Below, piece after piece: positions 22,639-23,891 of a stretch of 23,891 nucleotides of DNA. The position numbers were made by a program, and so were the translations under genes. Source of the DNA: Brevundimonas sp. UBA2388 (GTDB lineage Bacteria > Pseudomonadota > Alphaproteobacteria > Caulobacterales > Caulobacteraceae); NCBI GenBank assembly GCA_002343425.1, contig DDSO01000112.1, forward strand, positions 1-23,891, in the 5' to 3' direction. The first letter of the stretch is position 1. Each line of letters starts with the position of its first letter. The notes beneath the pieces are model-generated. The model worked only from the letters and a program-made list of their open reading frames with translations. It searched no databases and was not told the origin of the DNA.

Positions 22639-23891
22639 ATGGCCGCCGCCGAGACCCCTGCAGACGTCTTCAAGCGCGCCCTCGCCCATGCGGCGCGGGC
22701 GCTGGCGGAGCAGTCGGAGCTGGAGGTCGTGTTCGGCTCCGACGGGCCGAAGCTGTCGAACGGCGTCCTGACCCTGCCGCATCCGCCGCGTGACCCCGGC
22801 GGGCCCGAAAGCGCCACCCTGCGCGGTCAGGCCGACCGGCTGGCGCTGCGTCTGGCCAATCATGACGAGACCCTGCACGCCCGCCTGCGGCCGCTGGATA
22901 GCCGCGCCGCCGAGGTGTTCGAGGCCGTTGAGCAGGCGCGGGTCGAGGCGGTCGGTTCGCAGTCGCTGGCCGGGGTGCGGGCCAATATGGGCGCGGCGCT
23001 GCTGACCCGGCTGGAGAAGATGGGCGCCCTGCGCGCGACCGAGGCGGAGCGGGTGCCGGTGGCCGAGGCCGTGGCCCTGCTGGTGCGCGAGCGGCTGACC
23101 GGCCAGCGCGCGCCGGACGGGGCCGCCGCCATGCTGGATCTGGTCCGCACGGCCATGGAGGACAAGGCCGGCGCCAAACTCAACGCCTTGGCCGAGGTGG
23201 CGGATGACCAGGTCGCGTTCGCAGACCGGCTGAAGGACGTATTGCGCGCGCTGGACCTCGATCCGGGCGACGGGCGGGGCGACGACACATCGGATGAGCA
23301 GGGCGAGGACGACGCTGATCCCCAGTCGCCCGACGCCGCTGACGAGCAGGACGAGGAGGACGACGCGGGCGGTGGCGAAGGCCAGACCATGGACGGCTCG
23401 GCCGACGACCAGAGCCAGGGGGACGAGCGCGATGCCCGGCCGGACGGCTCGGCGGGCGATCCTGACGGGGAAGCCTCGGACGATGGGCCTGACGTCAACG
23501 AAGGCGCCCTGCCCAACCGCCAACAGACGGCCGACGACGGCCGGACCATCGACGCCTACCGCGTCTTCACCACCGCCTATGACGAGGTCGTCGACGCCGC
23601 CGACCTGTGCGACCCCAATGAACTGGAGCGGCTGCGCGCTCTTCTGGACCAGCAACTGACCGCCCTGTCCTCGGTGGTCGCCCGCCTGGCCAACAAGCTG
23701 CAACGCCGGCTGATGGCGCAGCAGAACCGTAGCTGGCATTTCGACCTCGAGGAGGGCGTGCTGGACACCGCCCGCCTGACCCGGATCATCACCGACCCGA
23801 CCAGTCCGCTCAGTTTCAAGGCCGAAAGCGAGAGCCCGTTCCGCGACACGGTGGTGACCCTGCTGCTGGACAATTCCGGCTCGATGCGCGG
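22639..23891 (+). CDS. cobT: Cobaltochelatase subunit CobT (3' partial)
   Basis: Large AAA+-partner subunit of the aerobic ATP-dependent cobaltochelatase CobNST, which inserts cobalt into hydrogenobyrinic acid a,c-diamide in vitamin B12 synthesis. The frame from ATG 22639 is open to the window end (417 codons, no stop), so no closed ORF exists here. The N-terminal helical part includes [18 protein letters not shown] strongly acidic Asp/Glu/Gly-rich linker spans about residues 205-290, typical of CobT. A helical region ([18 protein letters not shown]) follows, then the start of the von Willebrand A domain ending in [12 protein letters not shown], whose DxSxS is the metal-site motif. The gene should continue about 200 codons past the window. 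An antisense ORF over it is a codon-bias shadow. Confidence 0.93.
   Translation, partial: MAAAETPADVFKRALAHAARALAEQSELEVVFGSDGPKLSNGVLTLPHPPRDPGGPESATLRGQADRLALRLANHDETLHARLRPLDSRAAEVFEAVEQARVEAVGSQSLAGVRANMGAALLTRLEKMGALRATEAERVPVAEAVALLVRERLTGQRAPDGAAAMLDLVRTAMEDKAGAKLNALAEVADDQVAFADRLKDVLRALDLDPGDGRGDDTSDEQGEDDADPQSPDAADEQDEEDDAGGGEGQTMDGSADDQSQGDERDARPDGSAGDPDGEASDDGPDVNEGALPNRQQTADDGRTIDAYRVFTTAYDEVVDAADLCDPNELERLRALLDQQLTALSSVVARLANKLQRRLMAQQNRSWHFDLEEGVLDTARLTRIITDPTSPLSFKAESESPFRDTVVTLLLDNSGSMR

Noticed and set aside
21714..22817. Minus-strand ORF of 367 codons opposite ppa
   Set aside because: It is antisense to the unmistakable pyrophosphatase and spans three plus-strand gene boundaries.
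22627..23739. Minus-strand ORF of 370 codons opposite cobT
   Set aside because: The plus strand encodes CobT with recognisable domains through the same interval; the minus frame is Gly/Gln/Arg-rich with no motif.
1..23891. CRISPR arrays, insertion sequences, rRNA genes
   Set aside because: I found no regularly spaced direct repeats, no transposase-like frame with terminal inverted repeats and no rRNA-like sequence.

Overview
The window looks like a chromosomal segment of a GC-rich alphaproteobacterium, most likely Caulobacteraceae and Brevundimonas-like. The grounds are a CpdR-type single-domain response regulator divergent from an N-formylglutamate amidohydrolase, aerobic-type CobT, a short hexameric-type pyrophosphatase and a uniformly GC-rich codon bias. 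The genus is inferred from gene content only. The window is open at both ends: narH lacks its start and cobT lacks its end.

Left block (1-7760): one tightly packed plus-strand operon for respiratory nitrate reduction. The order is narH (partial), narJ, narI, a cytoplasmic parvulin-type PPIase, an outer-membrane beta-barrel porin, a hemerythrin-like protein, a beta-carbonic anhydrase, mobA and hemN. Most junctions overlap or abut (ATGA overlaps at 2188, 5128 and 6402). The products make a coherent kit. NarHJI provide the electron-transfer subunits and the chaperone. MobA makes the guanylylated Mo cofactor needed by NarG. HemN makes heme without oxygen for the NarI b-hemes. The PPIase probably helps maturation, the porin may admit substrate, and the hemerythrin may sense or buffer O2 or NO.

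Middle block (7761-16778): an accessory mosaic with loose spacing. It holds a SAM methyltransferase, a DUF454 (YbaN) inner-membrane protein on the minus strand and an unrecognised 54-residue membrane miniprotein at 9710. It also has a divergent copper module, a P1B ATPase with YHS and heavy-metal-binding domains opposite csoR, with two CsoR-type G/C-tract palindromes between them. A TetR-HlyD-permease-ATPase efflux operon follows.

Boundary (16779-18660): a 450-base gap, an orphan 380-residue protein with a weak PcfJ-like C-terminal segment, a strong inverted repeat, and tRNA-Val(GAC) on the minus strand. This may be the tRNA-side edge of a genomic island that carries the material to its left.

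Right block (18783-23891): core-like genes, namely cpdR-like regulator (minus), N-formylglutamate amidohydrolase, DUF599 membrane protein (minus), a TolB-like propeller protein, ppa and cobT (cut by the window end). Between the amidohydrolase and the DUF599 gene lies the most interesting unannotated element. It is a candidate small RNA of about 79 nt on the minus strand, with its own TTGACG-17-TAGCTT promoter, three stem-loops, an exposed CCUCC anti-Shine-Dalgarno-like stretch and a perfect 9-bp terminator hairpin followed by seven U.
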